Origin: Mesorhizobium sp. SOD10
GTDB lineage: Bacteria > Pseudomonadota > Alphaproteobacteria > Rhizobiales > Rhizobiaceae
Direction: 5' to 3'
Assembly (NCBI GenBank): GCA_000824805.1
Contig: CCNA01000023.1
Coordinates: 1-64,000, forward strand
Length of the DNA: 64,000 bases
This document shows positions 61,332-64,000 of this stretch, piece after piece (the first letter of the stretch is position 1; each line of letters begins with the position of its first letter). Position numbers and translations under genes: made by a program. The notes beneath the pieces were generated by a model. It was not told the origin of the DNA and ran no database searches. It saw only the letters and a program-made list of their open reading frames with translations.

Positions 61332-61949
61332 TCAGCCAGGCACCGTCACCCGCCGCAGCGTCAGATTGATGCGGCCGCCATTCTTCAGCAGCGCCGACGT
61401 CGCGGGGTAGATGCGGTCGACGCCGTGGAAGGCGAGGCGCCCTTCGCCGCCGAGCACGACGACGTCGCCGCTCTTCAGCCTGAACGACTTCGTGCCGCCT
61501 TCGCGCCTGTCCTGGCCGACCCGAAACAGGCAGTCGTCACCCAGCGAGATCGACACCACGGGCGCGGCGAAATCCTGCTCGTCGCGATCCTGATGCAGGC
61601 CCATCTTGGCATCCGCCGCATAGAAGTTGACGAGGCAGGCCTCGGGCGGGTGCGGATAGGCCGAGACCTCGCGCCACAATTGCAGCAAGGCTTCCGGGAT
61701 CGGCGGCCAGGGCTCGCCCGTCACCGGATGCGTGGGCTGGTAGCGATAGCCGCGCTCCTTGTCGGTCACCCAGCCAAGCGCGCCGCAGTTGGTCATGCGC
61801 ACGCTCATCTCCTTGCCGGTGCGCGGCATGGCCGGCACGTAGAGCGGTGCCGCCTGCACGACGCGCCTGATCTCCTCGACCAGCGCTTCCTGGGCCGGGC
61901 GCTGGAGGTAACCCGGCATGTGGCGGACGCCTTTGGGGAGCACGAGCAT
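61332..61949 (-). CDS. alkB: Alkylated DNA repair dioxygenase AlkB
   Basis: 205 residues of the 2-oxoglutarate/Fe(II) dioxygenase family: NFYAADAKMGLHQDRDEQDF with the H-x-D iron ligands, LAFHGVDRIYPATSALLKNG with the distal histidine, and RINLTLRRV for 2-oxoglutarate. It repairs 1-methyladenine and 3-methylcytosine by oxidative demethylation. Its start is the ATG at 61949. The 91-base gap to arfB holds nothing recognised. Confidence 0.95.
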   Translation of the reverse strand: MLVLPKGVRHMPGYLQRPAQEALVEEIRRVVQAAPLYVPAMPRTGKEMSVRMTNCGALGWVTDKERGYRYQPTHPVTGEPWPPIPEALLQLWREVSAYPHPPEACLVNFYAADAKMGLHQDRDEQDFAAPVVSISLGDDCLFRVGQDRREGGTKSFRLKSGDVVVLGGEGRLAFHGVDRIYPATSALLKNGGRINLTLRRVTVPG

Positions 61950-62040
61950 TGGGTGGTCCGATCAATTGGCCGGAGAGCTTGCCACCGAAGGAACCGCTCC
62001 GCGACCCGAAAGCGGCCGCTCGCGTTCCGCTATGCTGTTC

Positions 62041-62478
<438 letters not shown>

Positions 62479-62507
62479 GCACGCACTCATGACGCGACGG
62501 CGGCAAA

Positions 62508-62534
62508 AAGGAAAGGCCCGGCGCAAGCCGGGCC
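62508..62534 (-). terminator. Terminator after pckA
   Basis: On the minus strand GGCCCGGC-TTGC-GCCGGGCC forms an 8-bp stem followed by TTTCCTTTTT. It lies 21 bases beyond the pckA stop and ends its message before arfB. Confidence 0.82.
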
Positions 62535-62554
62535 TGGAGGGAAAGAGACGCCGA

Positions 62555-64000
62555 TTATTCCGCCGCTTCCTGCAGGCGCGGCGCCGCGCCGAGAATGGTG
62601 GCGTCGACGTGGCGTTCGAACTTCTCGAAATTGGTCGCGAACATGTTGACCAGCTTCGCCGCCTGGCGGTCGTAACCAGCCTTGTCGGCCCAGGTCGAGC
62701 GCGGGTCGAGAATGGCGCTGTCGACACCTGGAACGGCGACCGGCACCGTAAAGCCGAAATTGGCGTCGGTGCGGAACTCGGCCGACTTCAACGAACCGTC
62801 GAGCGCGGCGCCCAGCAAGGCGCGCGTCACCTTGATCGGCATGCGGCGGCCGGTGCCGTAGGCGCCCCCGGTCCAGCCCGTGTTGACCAGCCAGCAGTCG
62901 ACGCCGTGGCTGGCGATGAGCTCGCGCAGCAGATTGCCGTATTCGGACGGATGGCGCGGCATGAACGGGGCGCCGAAGCAGGTCGAGAAGGTCGCCTCCG
63001 GCTCGGTGACGCCCTTTTCCGTGCCGGCGACCTTGGCGGTATAGCCCGACAGGAAATGGTACATTGCCTGCGCCGGCGTCAGCCTTGCGATCGGCGGCAT
63101 GACGCCGAAGGCGTCGGCGGTCAGCATGATGATGTTCTTCGGATGGCCGGCGCGGCCGGTCTTCGAGGCGTTGGGGATGAAGTCCAGCGGGTAGGCGCAG
63201 CGCGTGTTCTCGGTGAGGCTGCCATCGTTGAAATCCGGAACGCGGCCAGCGTCGAGCACGACGTTTTCCAGCACCGTACCGAAGCGCTGCGTGGTGGCGA
63301 AGATCTCCGGTTCGGCCTCGGCCGACAGCCTGATCGTCTTGGCGTAGCAGCCGCCCTCGAAATTGAAGATGCCGAGCGGGCCCCAGCCGTGCTCGTCGTC
63401 GCCGATCAGCGTGCGCGACGGATCCGCCGACAGCGTCGTCTTGCCGGTGCCGGACAGGCCGAAGAAAACCGCCGCGTCGCCGTCCGGCCCCTCATTGGCC
63501 GAGCAATGCATCGGCATCACGCCCTTCGCCGGCAGCAGGTAGTTCAGCATGGTGAAGACCGACTTCTTCATCTCGCCGGCATAGGAGGTGCCGCCGATCA
63601 GCACGATCTGGCGGGTGAGATCGACCGCGATCACCGTTTCCGTGCGGGTGCCGTGACGCGCCGGATCGGCGCGGAAGGAGGGCAGGTCGATGATCGTCAT
63701 CTGCGGCACGAAACGCTCGAGCTCCGCTTCTTCGGGACGGATCAGGAGATTGCGGATGAACAGCGAATGCCAGGCGAATTCGGTGACGACCCGGGTCGGC
63801 AGCTTGAGGTCGGCGTCGGCGCCGCCGACCAGGTCCTGGACGTAGAGGTCCTTGTCGGCTGCATGGGCCTTGAAATCGGTAAACAGCGTTTCGAACTCAC
63901 CTGGCGATATTGCCTTGTTGTTGTCCCACCAGACATGCGGGCCAGTCGCCTCGTCGCGCACCACGAACTTGTCCTTCGGCGAGCGGCCAGTGTGCTGGCC
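62555..64000 (-). CDS. pckA: Phosphoenolpyruvate carboxykinase (ATP), N-terminus outside the window
   Basis: 481 residues are visible. The frame is open to the window edge, where it reads GQHTGRSPKDKFVVRDE, so about 50-60 N-terminal residues are missing. The kinase loop FFGLSGTGKTTLSADPSRTL, the substrate site IDLPSFRADPARHGTRTETV and GTSYAGEMKKSVFTMLNYLL are present. It decarboxylates oxaloacetate in gluconeogenesis. In rhizobia the gene lies near hslU and his genes, as here. Confidence 0.97.
   Translation of the reverse strand, partial: GQHTGRSPKDKFVVRDEATGPHVWWDNNKAISPGEFETLFTDFKAHAADKDLYVQDLVGGADADLKLPTRVVTEFAWHSLFIRNLLIRPEEAELERFVPQMTIIDLPSFRADPARHGTRTETVIAVDLTRQIVLIGGTSYAGEMKKSVFTMLNYLLPAKGVMPMHCSANEGPDGDAAVFFGLSGTGKTTLSADPSRTLIGDDEHGWGPLGIFNFEGGCYAKTIRLSAEAEPEIFATTQRFGTVLENVVLDAGRVPDFNDGSLTENTRCAYPLDFIPNASKTGRAGHPKNIIMLTADAFGVMPPIARLTPAQAMYHFLSGYTAKVAGTEKGVTEPEATFSTCFGAPFMPRHPSEYGNLLRELIASHGVDCWLVNTGWTGGAYGTGRRMPIKVTRALLGAALDGSLKSAEFRTDANFGFTVPVAVPGVDSAILDPRSTWADKAGYDRQAAKLVNMFATNFEKFERHVDATILGAAPRLQEAAE

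Overview
The window looks like chromosomal DNA of a Rhizobiales bacterium, most likely Mesorhizobium or a close Phyllobacteriaceae relative. The reasons are high G+C, the order hisB-DUF2628-hisH-DUF1330-hisA-(arginase)-hisF-hisE-coaA lying back to back with hslV-GNAT-DUF2585-hslU, a nearby pckA, several sugar ABC operons, and dispersed intergenic palindromes of the kind common in rhizobia. This is inference from gene content; no database was searched.

Layout. 1-2400: a DUF1003 membrane protein, tRNA-Arg(CCG) and a frameshifted ParB-like gene. 2400-10400: a MocR-type (GntR/aminotransferase) regulator divergent from a rightward operon of a MocC/IolE-like protein, a ChbG-like deacetylase, a sugar ABC importer and a myo-inositol 2-dehydrogenase. 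10400-18630: a leftward Gfo/Idh/MocA oxidoreductase, the RpiR-type regulator iolR, then iolC(DUF2090 fusion)-iolD-iolE-small membrane protein-iolB. 18860-21460: DUF1045, phnM and phnN without the C-P lyase core. 21660-24950: a leftward polar amino acid ABC importer. 25145-30530: a leftward second sugar ABC importer with a divergent LacI regulator. 30595-36740: nitronate monooxygenase, FAD oxidoreductase, methyltransferase, a frameshifted WYL regulator, LysE exporter, and DAHP synthase behind an aromatic-codon attenuator. 36996-41872: a leftward operon of inositol-type binding protein, permease, ATPase, inositol dehydrogenase and SDR. 42229-46137: a LacI regulator divergent from a mocDEF-like oxygenase set (desaturase-fold oxygenase, Rieske ferredoxin, ferredoxin reductase). 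46144-56255: DUF1402, hslU/hslV and the histidine operon with coaA. 56330-61258: a GT2-methyltransferase-GtrA-membrane protein cassette and a GT87 protein. 61332-64000: alkB, arfB and pckA, the last cut by the window edge.

How it fits together. About 25 kb in two blocks serves uptake and breakdown of inositol and probably methylated or aminated inositols (rhizopines). Three ABC importers bring in cyclitols or sugars, MocDEF-like proteins could O-demethylate the substrate, Gfo/Idh/MocA dehydrogenases make inosose, and IolE, IolD, IolB and IolC carry it down the iol pathway; iolA and iolJ are not in the window. The two blocks appear tied by a shared candidate IolR operator (GGAA-N6-TTYC) in front of iolC and the distant binding-protein operon. 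The clearest regulatory discovery is a complete transcription attenuator before the DAHP synthase gene, with a 27-residue leader peptide carrying six consecutive aromatic codons (FWYFYY). Two genes (ParB-like and WYL) are each broken by what looks like a single missing base, which may be real decay or sequencing error.
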